A stretch of 64,000 nt of DNA from positions 155,332 through 219,331 of the forward strand of contig NZ_JAINRD010000013.1 in NCBI RefSeq assembly GCF_020400605.1, in the 5' to 3' direction. A program made the translations under genes and the position numbers. Source of the stretch: Streptomyces aculeolatus. GTDB taxonomy: Bacteria; Actinomycetota; Actinomycetes; Streptomycetales; Streptomycetaceae. Of this stretch, positions 16,924-25,306 are shown piece after piece (within the stretch, counting starts at the first letter, position 1; each line of letters opens with the position of its first letter). A model generated the notes under the pieces. It was not told the DNA's origin and ran no database searches. It saw only the letters and a program-made list of their open reading frames with translations.

Positions 16924-17499
16924 TCAGACGCTGACGCCGAAGTCCTGCGCGATGCCCGCCAGGCCCGAGGCGTAGCCCTGGCCCACCGCGCGGAACTTCC
17001 ACTCCGCGCCGTTGCGGTACAGCTCGCCGAAGACCATCGCGGTCTCCGTCGCCGCGTCCTCGGTGAGGTCGTAGCGGGCGATCTCCGTGCCGCCGGCCTG
17101 GTTCACGACGCGGATGAAGGCGTTGCGCACCTGGCCGAAGTTCTGGCTGCGGGTCTCGGCGTCGTAGATCGAGACCGGGAAGACGATCTTGTCGATGTCG
17201 GCCGGCAGGCCGGCGAGGTTGACGTTGATCTGCTCGTCGTCGCCCGCGCCCTCACCGGTGACGTTGTCACCGGTGTGCACGATCGTCTGGTCCGGCGACT
17301 GCCGGTTGTTGAAGAAGATGAAGTGCTGGTCGGAGAAGACCCTGCCCTCGGTGTTCACCGCGATGGCGCTCGCGTCGAGGTCGAAGTCCACCCCCGTCGT
17401 GGTGCGGACGTCCCAGCCGAGTCCGACCGTGACGGCGGTCAGCCCGGGGGCTTCCTTGGTGAGCGATACGTTGCCGCCCTTGGACAGGCTTACGGGCAT
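16924..17499 (-). CDS. TerD-family calcium-binding stress protein
   Basis: 191 aa from ATG 17499 with AGGAGGGG upstream. Whole-length TerD domain: MPVSLSKGGNVSLTKEAPGL, VGLGWDVRTT-GVDFDLDASA, DNVTGEGAGDDEQINVNL (acidic Ca2+ loop) and VYRNGAEWKFRAVGQGY-like C-terminus (ELYRNGAEWKFRAVGQGY). Named after tellurite resistance, but in Streptomyces such proteins are mostly linked to calcium-dependent stress and development. Several paralogues per genome are usual, and here it stands alone without terB/terC. Confidence 0.95.
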   Translation of the reverse strand: MPVSLSKGGNVSLTKEAPGLTAVTVGLGWDVRTTTGVDFDLDASAIAVNTEGRVFSDQHFIFFNNRQSPDQTIVHTGDNVTGEGAGDDEQINVNLAGLPADIDKIVFPVSIYDAETRSQNFGQVRNAFIRVVNQAGGTEIARYDLTEDAATETAMVFGELYRNGAEWKFRAVGQGYASGLAGIAQDFGVSV

Positions 17500-17668
17500 G
17501 GGGAGTCCCCTCCTGGTTCTGGCTCCACGTGCCGGAGCCTCGTCTACGGACCACAACGCGGGTGTGCCCTACCCGGTTCCACGCACCGTACGCCCTCTGC
17601 TTCCGCGCTACTTCCGGGTGGCGCAAACGACGTGACAGCTCGAACATCCACGCGGGATCATGGGAGAC

Positions 17669-18100
17669 ATGTCCGGTCCCTACCGCATCCGCGGCTCGGT
17701 CGTCCTCCCGGAGGCCGAGCTGCTGTGGCGTTTCTCCCGTTCCTCGGGGCCGGGCGGCCAGCACGTGAACACCAGCGACACCCAGGCCGAGGTCCGCTTC
17801 GACCTCGCGGGCACGCAGTCGCTGCCGCCGGTGTGGAAGGAGCGGGCCCTCGCGCGGCTCGCGGACCGGCTCGTCGACGGGCACGTGGTGGTGCGGGCGA
17901 GCGAGCACCGTTCGCAGTGGCGCAACCGCGAGACCGCTGCCGTACGGCTCGCCGCGCTGCTCGCGGAGGCCACGGCGCCGCCGCCCGCGCCGCGGCGCAA
18001 GCGGAAGGTCCCGCGGGGTGTGAACGAGCGCCGGCTGCGGGAGAAGAAGCAGCGGTCCGACGTCAAGCGCGGGCGTACGGGCCGCGGCTGGGGCCAGTAG
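17669..18100 (+). CDS. arfB: Alternative ribosome-rescue factor ArfB
   Basis: 143 aa from ATG 17669 (ATG 17660 also possible). Contains the class I release factor GGQ motif in RFSRSSGPGGQHVNTSDT (about 21-38), without any stop-codon recognition domain, and a basic C-terminal tail KRKVPRGVNERRLREKKQR that in ArfB inserts into the empty mRNA channel. It hydrolyses peptidyl-tRNA on ribosomes stalled without a stop codon. The length fits the family (about 140 aa). Monocistronic. Confidence 0.93.
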   Translation: MSGPYRIRGSVVLPEAELLWRFSRSSGPGGQHVNTSDTQAEVRFDLAGTQSLPPVWKERALARLADRLVDGHVVVRASEHRSQWRNRETAAVRLAALLAEATAPPPAPRRKRKVPRGVNERRLREKKQRSDVKRGRTGRGWGQ

Positions 18101-18193
18101 CCGCCACCGCCGGAAGCCCGGCCCGCCGCCGCTGACGGCGGCCTGCCGCCGGTGGCCCGCCAGGGGTTGTTGCCGACGCGAAGGTGCGAACCC

Positions 18194-18733
18194 TCAGCCC
18201 AGCGTCCGGTACCGCCCCCGGAAGTACGTGAGCGGGTTCCCGTCCGAGCTGGGCTGCGCCGCGCTCAGCACCCGCCCGATCACCAGCGTGTGGTCCCCCG
18301 CCACGACCCGCTGCTCCGTCCGGCACTCCACCGTCGCCAGCGCTCCGCCCACCAGCGCGCAGCCGGTCACCTCGCCGCGCGTGTACGGGATGTCGTCGAA
18401 CAGCAGCCGGTCGCTGATCCGCCCCTTCATCGCGAACCGCCCGGCGATGTGGCGCTGGCTCTCGGAGAGCACCGACGCCGCCCACTCCTCGCGGTCCGTC
18501 AGCAGGTCGTCCATGCGGGAGCCGTTGCGGACGCTGACCATGACCAGCGGCGGGTCCAGGGACACCGACAGGAACGCGGTCGCCGTCATGCCCACGTCCT
18601 CGCCGTCCAGGCCGGGGTCCGGGTCGTACGCCGTGACCAGCACCACGCCCGCCGCCAGCCGGCTCATGGCCGCCCGGAACTGCTCGTCGCTCACACCGAC
18701 AGGATGGTCCACCGTTCGCGTCTCATGCAGCAC
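18194..18733 (-). CDS. Flavin reductase family protein (HpaC-like)
   Basis: 179 aa, GTG start at 18733 (GTG 18694 is an alternative that fits the domain start better). FMN-binding split-barrel: FRAAMSRLAAGVVLVTAYD, GMTATAFLSVSLDPPLVMVSV, and GDHTLVIGRVLSA near the C-terminus. It reduces FMN or FAD with NAD(P)H, usually to feed a two-component monooxygenase. No monooxygenase partner is adjacent. Monocistronic between arfB and the cdgB promoter. Confidence 0.9.
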   Translation of the reverse strand: MLHETRTVDHPVGVSDEQFRAAMSRLAAGVVLVTAYDPDPGLDGEDVGMTATAFLSVSLDPPLVMVSVRNGSRMDDLLTDREEWAASVLSESQRHIAGRFAMKGRISDRLLFDDIPYTRGEVTGCALVGGALATVECRTEQRVVAGDHTLVIGRVLSAAQPSSDGNPLTYFRGRYRTLG

Positions 18734-18918
18734 GCCTCGAACCGTAACCGGGCGGGCACCCCCCGGGCATCGGGCCCGGGACGGAGCGAAGTCCTAGGTC
18801 CCCGGCCCGCCCCACCAGGCGCGGGAGCCGACGGGGAGATCACCGGCCCCACCCGGCGCGAAGCTCCCCCCGGGCGGCGCGCGCCTCCTGGTAGCACGCC
18901 GGTTAACACCTCCCCACC

Positions 18919-18936
18919 CTGTGACTTGAGTCACAG
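18919..18936. promoter_or_regulatory. BldD-like palindrome upstream of cdgB
   Basis: CTGTGACTTGAGTCACAG: 7-bp perfect arms around TTGA, resembling the BldD box with TGAC/GTCA half-sites. It lies 124 bp before cdgB. S. coelicolor cdgB is a known BldD target, so this is the likely operator. The 326-bp gap 18734-19059 contains no gene. Confidence 0.65.
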
Positions 18937-19059
18937 AGAGCATCCAATGTTGACCCTGTGTACCCGCCGTAGAGCTGCCTGTGATTCAGTGGCCGTGTCG
19001 TTGGTGAAATTCCACGCGGGGGTCTTCCGCCGAGGTCGGGGCGAGACGGGAGGGCAGGT

Positions 19060-20757
19060 ATGGAGACGGAGGCAGAGCCTTACGTAAGGCTGGCGAGCCT
19101 GCGCCGGCTGCACCAGGTCCTCGCGGACCTGAACCAGACGCGCAGCCTCGCCGACACACTCCAGAGCGTCGCGGACGGACTCGTCGCCCTCGGGTACGAG
19201 GTGTCCGCGGTGAACCTCGTACGGCCCGACGGCGACCTCGTCGTCGCCGCCGTCGGCGGCGATCCCACCGCCGAGGCGATCATGGCGGGCCGGGTCGGCC
19301 CGCGCGGGGCGTGGGAGCGCCGGCTCCACATGGGCGTCGAGTGGGGCGAGCTGCGGTACATACCCCACAGCGAGGGCTGGGTGCTCGACGACGACGAGGT
19401 GCCGCAGACGCACCCGGTCGTCCCGCCGCCCTCCGCACCCGGTGACTGGGTCACCGGCGACCGGCTCTTCGCGCCGATCTACGACGCCGGCCGCGAGCTG
19501 CTCGGCGTCCTGTCCGTCGACAAGCCGGCCAACGGCCGGGTGCCGACCCCCTGGGGGCGCGAGGCCCTGCAGATGTACGCCTCGCAGGCCGCCATAGCGA
19601 TCACCAACGCCCGGCTGCGGGCCAACATGCAGCGCGCGCTGGTGCGCCTGGAGCGCGAGCAGCAGGCGCTGCGCGCCAGCGAGGAGAGCTTCCGCCAGGC
19701 CTTCGAGTACGCCCCCAGCGGCATGGCCGTCGCCGAGATGGGCGGCGACGACCACGGGCGGCTGATCCGTACGAACGACGCGCTGTGCCGGCTCCTGGGC
19801 CGCCAGCCCTCCAGCCTGCGCCGGCTGTCGTTCTCCGACCTCGTCCACCCCGAGGACGTCGGGACCCTGCTGCGCACCTTCGCCGAGGGCGGCAAGGCCG
19901 AGCTGCGCCTCGCCCGCCGCGACAACACCTATGTGTGGGTGAACCTGCGCAACTCGGTGGTCGCCGACGCCGCCGACGGGCCGCGCTACCTCCTCACCCA
20001 CGTCGAGGACATCGAGGAGCGCAAGCGCCACGAGGCGCAGCTCGCGCACCGCGCCAGCCACGACTCGCTCACCGGCCTGCCCAACGCCGCCGAGCTGCGC
20101 GCCCGCCTCACCGCCCGGCTCTGCGACCGGCCCCCGGAGCTGTACACGGGCGCCGTCAGCCACTCCGCCGCCGGGCTGCCGGGGCCGCGCGGCCGCGCCA
20201 TCGTCGGCGCGGGGCCCGCCCCCGGCGAGGTCGACAGCAACGGGCACGGCTTCGGGACGGACGGCGCCGAGGAGCAGCACTGGGCCGGCCCCGGCCCGTA
20301 CGAGCACCATGTGCACGCGATGGTCCCCGACGGCGGCGGCGGGGAGTCGGCGGGCAAGGGGCTCGCGGTGCTCTTCTGCGATCTCGACGGCTTCAAGTCC
20401 ATCAACGACCGCTTCGGGCACAACACCGGCGACGCCGTGCTCATCGCAGTCGCGCAGCGGCTGACCCACGCGGTCCGCGACGGCGACACCGTCGCGCGGC
20501 TCGGCGGCGACGAGTTCGTGGTGCTGGCCGACGGCCTGACTCCCGGCGGCGCCGAGGACCTCGCGGTGCGGCTGCGGAACGCGATCATCCCGCCGATCAG
20601 GGTCGACGGCCGGGGGGTGCGCGTCGGCGCGAGCATCGGCACGGGCTGGGCGATGTGCGGGATGTCGACCGAGGAGATCCTCAGCTCGGCGGACCAGCTC
20701 ATGTACCGCGAGAAGCGGGCCCGCTCGCAGGGGCGCTCGCACCGCAGGGCGGGCTAG
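19060..20757 (+). CDS. cdgB: Diguanylate cyclase CdgB (GAF-PAS-GGDEF)
   Basis: 565 aa. An N-terminal GAF domain (about 10-195, LHQVLADLNQTRSLADTLQS ... LLGVLSVDKPANGR) is followed by a short coiled coil, a PAS/PAC domain (SFRQAFEYAPSGMAVAEMGG ... YLLTHVEDIEERKRHEAQL), and a GGDEF domain starting at HDSLTGLPN. The GGDEF has a ~75-residue Gly/Pro-rich insertion after its first helix, then FCDLDGFKSINDRFGHNTGD and RLGGDEFVVLADG, with the inhibitory I-site RDGD five residues before GGDEF. All catalytic residues are present, so it should make c-di-GMP, which with BldD holds back development. Same architecture as S. coelicolor CdgB. Confidence 0.95.
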   Translation: METEAEPYVRLASLRRLHQVLADLNQTRSLADTLQSVADGLVALGYEVSAVNLVRPDGDLVVAAVGGDPTAEAIMAGRVGPRGAWERRLHMGVEWGELRYIPHSEGWVLDDDEVPQTHPVVPPPSAPGDWVTGDRLFAPIYDAGRELLGVLSVDKPANGRVPTPWGREALQMYASQAAIAITNARLRANMQRALVRLEREQQALRASEESFRQAFEYAPSGMAVAEMGGDDHGRLIRTNDALCRLLGRQPSSLRRLSFSDLVHPEDVGTLLRTFAEGGKAELRLARRDNTYVWVNLRNSVVADAADGPRYLLTHVEDIEERKRHEAQLAHRASHDSLTGLPNAAELRARLTARLCDRPPELYTGAVSHSAAGLPGPRGRAIVGAGPAPGEVDSNGHGFGTDGAEEQHWAGPGPYEHHVHAMVPDGGGGESAGKGLAVLFCDLDGFKSINDRFGHNTGDAVLIAVAQRLTHAVRDGDTVARLGGDEFVVLADGLTPGGAEDLAVRLRNAIIPPIRVDGRGVRVGASIGTGWAMCGMSTEEILSSADQLMYREKRARSQGRSHRRAG

Positions 20758-20930
20758 GCTCTGTCTGACAAATGGCGCCGTCCGCCCGCAGGGCGGGTGT
20801 CGCGGCGTCTGGTGCGTGCGATCGCAAGGCGGAGGGTCGACCGCATAGTGGGCCTATTCGGTCGAGCCCGACAACGCAGCGAGCGTGCGTGCCAGGCGTC
20901 GCGACACAGGCGGGATTTGTCAGACAGGGC
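20758..20930. mobile_element. 173-bp MITE-like element
   Basis: Terminal inverted repeats GCTCTGTCTGACAAAT (20758-20773) and complement of GCCCTGTCTGACAAAT (20915-20930), 15 of 16 matching, flanked by CTAG on both sides (20754-20757, 20931-20934), a likely target duplication that includes the cdgB stop codon. Internal arms (20797-20820 with 20884-20907; 20837-20848 with 20854-20865) also pair, so the whole element folds into one long hairpin. No ORF for a transposase. Confidence 0.8.
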
Positions 20931-20979
20931 CTAGTGACGCCGGTACGGGCCGGGGGCGCCGCCGTCCCGCGGCCGCGGG

Positions 20980-21013
20980 TTGTCCACAGGCGGCCGTCGT
21001 GGCTTCGTCCACA
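20980..21013. promoter_or_regulatory. Two DnaA-box-like 9-mers
   Basis: TTGTCCACA (20980-20988, exact Streptomyces DnaA-box consensus) and TCGTCCACA (21005-21013, one mismatch), 25 bp apart in the promoter region of the next gene. Could be real DnaA sites for gene control; too few for an origin. Confidence 0.4.
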
Positions 21014-21118
21014 GTCGGCAGAAGGAACGCTCGGGTACTGCTCCGGACGGGGTAGGCTCGCCCCCTGGCCGGCGGTTCACCGGCCGGGACGCAACGCCCA
21101 CCAGGGAGTGAGAGGGAG

Positions 21119-22090
21119 ATGACGGCCGGCAACCACGGTGCGGGCACGCCGCCCGAGGACGACGACCCCTTCGCCCACCTGTACCGCCCCGAGGGCGGTG
21201 CCGCGCCGGTTCCCGGCCCGGGCGAGGGCGCGGCCCCCGCCCCGGGTGTGCCGCGCACGTCGTACACCCAGGTCAGGGCCGTCGGCGAGCGGACGTACGG
21301 CGGTCAGCAGGCCGCGCAGCAGGTGCCGCCGCAGCAGGCCTATCCGTACGGGCAGTCCAGCCCCAGCCCGCACTACGCGGCGCCCGAGACCTACGGCGGC
21401 CCCCCGCCGCAGCCCCCGTCCTTCCCGCCCGGCGGCCCCGGCGAGGGCCCGCGCCGCGGGCGCGGCGGCGGGCGGAACGGGCTGATGCTCGGCGCGGTCG
21501 CCGTGGTCGCGACGGTCGTGATCGCCATCGTCGCCGCGGTGCTCTTCAGCGGCGACGGCGAGGAAGGCGACGTTAGCGGCGGGGACTCCGAGTCCGTCGC
21601 CCCCAGCCCCGACGGCAAGGGCGACGACGAGCCGAAGAACGGCGACGACAAGCCGAAGAAGGACCCGGCGGCCCTGCCCACCGAGGACGGGACGAAGCTG
21701 GCGCTGGCCGGCGGCGCGGTCGTCGGGAGCGACACGAACATCTCCGACGACGGCCCGTACGTCCACGGCCTGGAGAACCAGGGCGCGTCGGCGACCTGGG
21801 AGCCCGAGGTCGACGCGGCGGGGGAGTACACGCTCTTCATCGACTACAGCGTGCCGGGCAAGGACGCCGAACTCACCCTCACCGTCAACGGTGACGACCG
21901 GTCGGTGAACATGGAGAACTTCGCCAAGGCGAAGAAGAACGACTGGCTGGCCGGCTGGACCAGGACCTATCAGTACATCAACCTGGACGAGGGCGCCAAC
22001 GAGATCAAGCTGTCCTGCGAGTCGGGCAACAAGGACTGCCAGACCGCGATCAGCAAGGTGGAGCTCAAGAAGGGCCAGGTCACGTCGTAG
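21119..22090 (+). CDS. Membrane-anchored protein with C-terminal CBM35-like domain
   Basis: 323 aa. The N-terminal ~115 residues are Pro/Gly/Gln-rich and disordered (PEDDDPFAHLYRPEGG, QQVPPQQAYPYGQ), followed by one transmembrane helix (about 122-142, LMLGAVAVVATVVIAIVAAV), an acidic/Lys linker, then a ~130-aa beta-sandwich with carbohydrate-binding features (ENQGASATWEPEVDAAGEYT, LTLTVNGDDRSVN, GWTRTYQYINLDEGANEI). Cytoplasmic tail plus extracellular sugar-binding domain is inferred. The function is unknown; it may bind cell-wall or chitin-derived glycans. ATG with GAGGGAG close upstream. Confidence 0.75.
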   Translation: MTAGNHGAGTPPEDDDPFAHLYRPEGGAAPVPGPGEGAAPAPGVPRTSYTQVRAVGERTYGGQQAAQQVPPQQAYPYGQSSPSPHYAAPETYGGPPPQPPSFPPGGPGEGPRRGRGGGRNGLMLGAVAVVATVVIAIVAAVLFSGDGEEGDVSGGDSESVAPSPDGKGDDEPKNGDDKPKKDPAALPTEDGTKLALAGGAVVGSDTNISDDGPYVHGLENQGASATWEPEVDAAGEYTLFIDYSVPGKDAELTLTVNGDDRSVNMENFAKAKKNDWLAGWTRTYQYINLDEGANEIKLSCESGNKDCQTAISKVELKKGQVTS

Positions 22091-22121
22091 GGCTTCCGGT
22101 GCCGTAGCGCGCCGGTGCGTC

Positions 22122-22148
22122 CGGGCCCGTAGCGGCGCTACGGGCCCG
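22122..22148. terminator. Bidirectional terminator hairpin
   Basis: Perfect 12-bp stem CGGGCCCGTAGC (22122-22133) and complement (22137-22148) with a 3-base loop, between convergent genes. Confidence 0.75.
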
Positions 22149-22166
22149 TCGTCGTCCCCGCGGCCG

Positions 22167-23018
22167 TCAGCCGCCGACGACCTCCAGGAAGCGCCGCACC
22201 GTCGCCGCCATCTCGTCCCGCCCCGGCGCCAGGTACTTGCGCGGGTCCACCACGGCCGGGTTCGCGTCCAGGTGGGCGCGGACGGCGCCGGTGAACGCGG
22301 TGTTCAGGGCCGTACCGACGTTGATCTTCACCATGCCCGCCGCCACCGCCTGCCGCAGCTCCCCGTCCGGTACGCCGGACGAGCCGTGCAGCACCAGCGG
22401 CACCGCGACCGCCGACCGCAGCCGGCCGATCAGCTCGTGGTCCAGCGCCGCCGTGCGCTCGGTCATCGCGTGCGAGCTGCCCACCGCGACGGCCAGCGCG
22501 TCGACGCCGGTGTCGGTGACGTACGCGACCGCCTCGTCCGGGTCCGTACGGACCCCGGGCGCGTGCGCGTCGAGCGGCGCCTCGCCCTCCTTGCCGCCCA
22601 CCCGGCCCAGCTCCGCCTCGATCCAGATCGCGTGCTCGTGCGCCCAGCGCACCGCCTCGGCGGTGGCCTTGACGTTCTCGGCGTACGGCAGCTTCGAGGC
22701 GTCGAACATCACCGAGCTGAAGCCCAGCCCGTGCGCGGAGCGCAGCAGTTCCGGCGAGACGACGTGGTCCAGGTGCAGCGACAGCTGCGCGGACGAGGCG
22801 TGCGCCACGGCCGCCGTCGCGGCGGCCAGCGGCATGAGGCGGCCGCCGTGGAACCGTACGGCGTTCTCCGAGATCTGGAGGATCGCGGGGGCGCCCGCGG
22901 CCTCCGCGCCGGCGGCGACGGCCTCGGCGTGCTCCAGCGTGATGACGTTGAACGCGGCCACGCCCTGGTCCGCGGCGCGGGCGGCGGTGACGAGTTCTCC
23001 GGTGGTCGTGAGTGGCAT
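22167..23018 (-). CDS. Class II aldolase, GatY/KbaY (tagatose-bisphosphate) type
   Basis: 283 aa, start two bases after the upstream kinase stop. Zinc-dependent class II aldolase: LHLDHVVSPELL (HLDH metal His), SVMFDASKLPYAENV, EAELGRVGGKEG, DALAVAVGSSHAM, LHGSSGVP and KINVGTALN. The GKEG and AVAIG-like segments resemble GatY/KbaY/AgaY rather than the long Fba type. It would split tagatose-1,6-bisphosphate (or fructose-1,6-bisphosphate) into dihydroxyacetone phosphate and glyceraldehyde-3-phosphate. Last gene of the nagK-nagA-pfkB-aldolase run. Confidence 0.88.
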   Translation of the reverse strand: MPLTTTGELVTAARAADQGVAAFNVITLEHAEAVAAGAEAAGAPAILQISENAVRFHGGRLMPLAAATAAVAHASSAQLSLHLDHVVSPELLRSAHGLGFSSVMFDASKLPYAENVKATAEAVRWAHEHAIWIEAELGRVGGKEGEAPLDAHAPGVRTDPDEAVAYVTDTGVDALAVAVGSSHAMTERTAALDHELIGRLRSAVAVPLVLHGSSGVPDGELRQAVAAGMVKINVGTALNTAFTGAVRAHLDANPAVVDPRKYLAPGRDEMAATVRRFLEVVGG

Positions 23019-23020
23019 CT

Positions 23021-24040
23021 TCAGGCCCCATCCCGGGCCGCCGCGCGGCCCGACGTGATCTCGATGCGCGGCAGCGTCTCCGCGTGGACGGCGGTGTCGA
23101 ACTCGCCGGCCACGGGCGCGGCGACGGTCGCCGCGGACAGCGCCACCGCGCGGGCGAGCCGGGCGGGCCAGTCCAGCCCCTCGGCGAGCCCGGACAGCAG
23201 CCCGGCGACGGCGGAGTCGCCGGCGCCGGTGGGGTTGCCCGGCACGTGCCGCGGCGGTGCGGCACGCCAGGTGCCGTCGGCGGTGACGGCGAGCAGGCCG
23301 GCGGCGCCGAGCGAGGCGACGACGGCGTGGGCGCCGCGGCGGCGGGCGTCGTCGGCGGCGCGCAGCGGTTCGGTGGCGCCGGTGAGCCGGGTCAGCTCCT
23401 CGGCGTTGGGCTTGACGAGGTCGGGGCGGGCGGCGACGCCGCGGGCCAGCGGTTCGCCGCTGGTGTCGAGGAGCACGGGGACGCCGGCGGCGTGCGCGGC
23501 GCGTACCAGCTCGGCGTACGCGCCCACGGGCACGCCGGGCGGCAGGCTGCCGCACAGCGCCACGGCCCGCACGGGCGCGGCGCCTTCGGCGGGGTCGGTG
23601 CTCGTGCCGGTGCCCGTGCCGGTGAGCAGCGCCGCGTACGTGTCGAGGAACGCCGCCCACTCCTCCGCGGTGATCTCGGGCCCCGCCTCGTTGAGCTGGG
23701 TGGTGTCGCCCGTACTGCCGTCGACGACGGCGATCGTGCGCCGCGTGTTGCCGGCGACGTCCACCAGGGCGTCGGTCACCGGTGCGCGGGCCGCCGCCCC
23801 GGCGGCCGCCGGCCCCGCCCCGGCGGCCAGCAGCGCGCGCACGTGCGCGCCCGTGGGGCCGCCCGCGAGGCCGGTGACGGTCACGGGGTGGCCGAGGGCG
23901 GCGAGCACCCGGGCCACGTTCAGGCCCTTGCCGCCCGGCCGCTCGGTGACGTCGGTGATCCGGTGGGACTCGTGGGCACGCAGCCGCGGCACCCGGTACG
24001 TGACGTCGAGTGCGAGGTTGAGTGTGACGGTGAGGAACAT
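23021..24040 (-). CDS. PfkB-family 1-phosphofructokinase / tagatose-6-phosphate kinase
   Basis: 339 aa from ATG 24040 (MFLTVTLNLALDVTYRV); an upstream ATG at 24061 is less typical. PfkB signatures: ERPGGKGLNVARVLAALG (about 34-51), LVKPNAEELTRLTG, and the C-terminal catalytic motif NPTGAGDSAVAGLL with the Asp base. Closest to FruK/LacC-type hexose-phosphate kinases. Coupled to a GatY-like aldolase, which argues for phosphorylating tagatose-6-P or fructose-phosphate derived from amino sugars. 66 bp after nagA, with a 14-bp palindrome GGTGCTCGAGCACC at 24062-24075 in the gap. Confidence 0.88.
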   Translation of the reverse strand: MFLTVTLNLALDVTYRVPRLRAHESHRITDVTERPGGKGLNVARVLAALGHPVTVTGLAGGPTGAHVRALLAAGAGPAAAGAAARAPVTDALVDVAGNTRRTIAVVDGSTGDTTQLNEAGPEITAEEWAAFLDTYAALLTGTGTGTSTDPAEGAAPVRAVALCGSLPPGVPVGAYAELVRAAHAAGVPVLLDTSGEPLARGVAARPDLVKPNAEELTRLTGATEPLRAADDARRRGAHAVVASLGAAGLLAVTADGTWRAAPPRHVPGNPTGAGDSAVAGLLSGLAEGLDWPARLARAVALSAATVAAPVAGEFDTAVHAETLPRIEITSGRAAARDGA

Positions 24041-24106
24041 ATGCGCGAAGGATCCTGCCATGGTGCTCGAGCACCGTCGACAGCGCGCGCTGCCGACGGC
24101 GCGCTT

Positions 24107-25306
24107 TCAGCTACCGGGTTCGACGATCCACGCACCCTTGCGCATGATCCCGACGAGAGCGAACCGCGCGTCGAGTACGACGAGGTCCGCGTCCTTTCCG
24201 GGCTCCAGCGACCCGATCCTGTCGTACGCTCCCAGCACCTTCGCCGGCGTCGCCGACAGCGCCTCCACGGCGTCCCCGACAGGCAGGCGGTCGACGGTGA
24301 CCGCCCGGCGGAACGCGGTGTCCAGCGTCAGCGTGGAACCCGCGATCGACCCGCCGTCGACCAGCCGGGCCACGCCGTCCTGCACGTCGACCTCCATCGG
24401 GCCGAGCGGGTAGCGGCCGTCGCCCATGCCGGCGGCGCCCATCGCGTCCGTGATGAACGCGACCCGCCCGCTCCCGGCGCGCCGGAACGCCAACTGCAGC
24501 ACCGCGGGGTGCAGGTGCACGCCGTCGTTGATCAGCTCGACGGTCACCCGCTCGTCCTCCAGCAGCGCGGCGACCGGGCCCGGCGCGCGGTGGCCGAGCG
24601 CGGGCATGGCGTTGAAGAGGTGGGTGGCGACGGTGGCGCCGGCCTCGACGGCCTCGTGCACGGCGTCGTACGAGGAGTCGGTGTGGCCCACGGCGGCGAT
24701 GACGCCGCTGTCGGCGAGGAGGCGTACGGAGTCGAGTCCGCCCGGCAGCTCCGGCGCCAGCGTGAGCATCCGCGTCTGCCCGCGGCCGGCCTCGACGAGC
24801 TTGCGCACGTCGGCGGGCGCGGGGTCGCGCAGCAGCGCGGGCTGGTGCGCGCCGCAGCGGTGCGGGGAAATGAACGGGCCCTCGAAGTGGATGCCGGCCA
24901 GCTCGCCGTCCTCGGCCAGCTCGGCGAGGACCCCGGCCTGCCGGGCCAGGTCGTCCAGGTCGCCGGTGACGGTCGAGGCGAGCATGGTGGTGGTGCCGTG
25001 CGCGCGGTGGGTGTCGATGACTGTGCGGGCCTGCTCGTGGGTGCCGCCGGAGAAGGAGGCGCCGCCGGCGCCGTGCACGTGGATGTCGACGAAGCCGGGG
25101 ACGATCCAGTGCCCGGAGAGGTCGACCGCCGCGGGCCCGCCGTCGTCCCGCGGTTCCCCGGGTGCCTGCGGCGCCGCGTCGGCCGGTGTCACCGAGGCGA
25201 TCCGGCCGTCCGCGACCGTGAGCCTGGCGTCCTCTACGGTGCCGGTCGGCTGGACCACACGGGCGCCGGTGAGCACCGTGCCGCCCTCCCGCATCGAATC
25301 CCGCAT
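24107..25306 (-). CDS. nagA: N-acetylglucosamine-6-phosphate deacetylase
   Basis: 399 aa; ATG 25306 with GGAGGT nine bases upstream, and the start overlaps the nagK stop (TGATG). Amidohydrolase TIM barrel: VPGFVDIHVHGAGGASFSGG (first metal HxH), GIHFEGPFISP (Glu metal ligand), AVGHTDSSYD, ATHLFNAMPALGHR, ELINDGVHLHP, and the catalytic Asp in FITDAMGAAGM. It removes acetate from GlcNAc-6-P (or GalNAc-6-P) to give the amino sugar phosphate, the DasR-relevant node in Streptomyces. Synteny fits S. coelicolor SCO4284. Confidence 0.95.
   Translation of the reverse strand: MRDSMREGGTVLTGARVVQPTGTVEDARLTVADGRIASVTPADAAPQAPGEPRDDGGPAAVDLSGHWIVPGFVDIHVHGAGGASFSGGTHEQARTVIDTHRAHGTTTMLASTVTGDLDDLARQAGVLAELAEDGELAGIHFEGPFISPHRCGAHQPALLRDPAPADVRKLVEAGRGQTRMLTLAPELPGGLDSVRLLADSGVIAAVGHTDSSYDAVHEAVEAGATVATHLFNAMPALGHRAPGPVAALLEDERVTVELINDGVHLHPAVLQLAFRRAGSGRVAFITDAMGAAGMGDGRYPLGPMEVDVQDGVARLVDGGSIAGSTLTLDTAFRRAVTVDRLPVGDAVEALSATPAKVLGAYDRIGSLEPGKDADLVVLDARFALVGIMRKGAWIVEPGS

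Noticed and set aside
20980..21013. Replication origin
   Set aside because: Only two DnaA-like boxes and no dnaA/dnaN; at most a regulatory site.
24062..24075. Perfect 14-bp palindrome GGTGCTCGAGCACC between nagA and the PfkB gene as an operator
   Set aside because: No promoter signal around it and no regulator matching it in the window; noted in the PfkB entry only.
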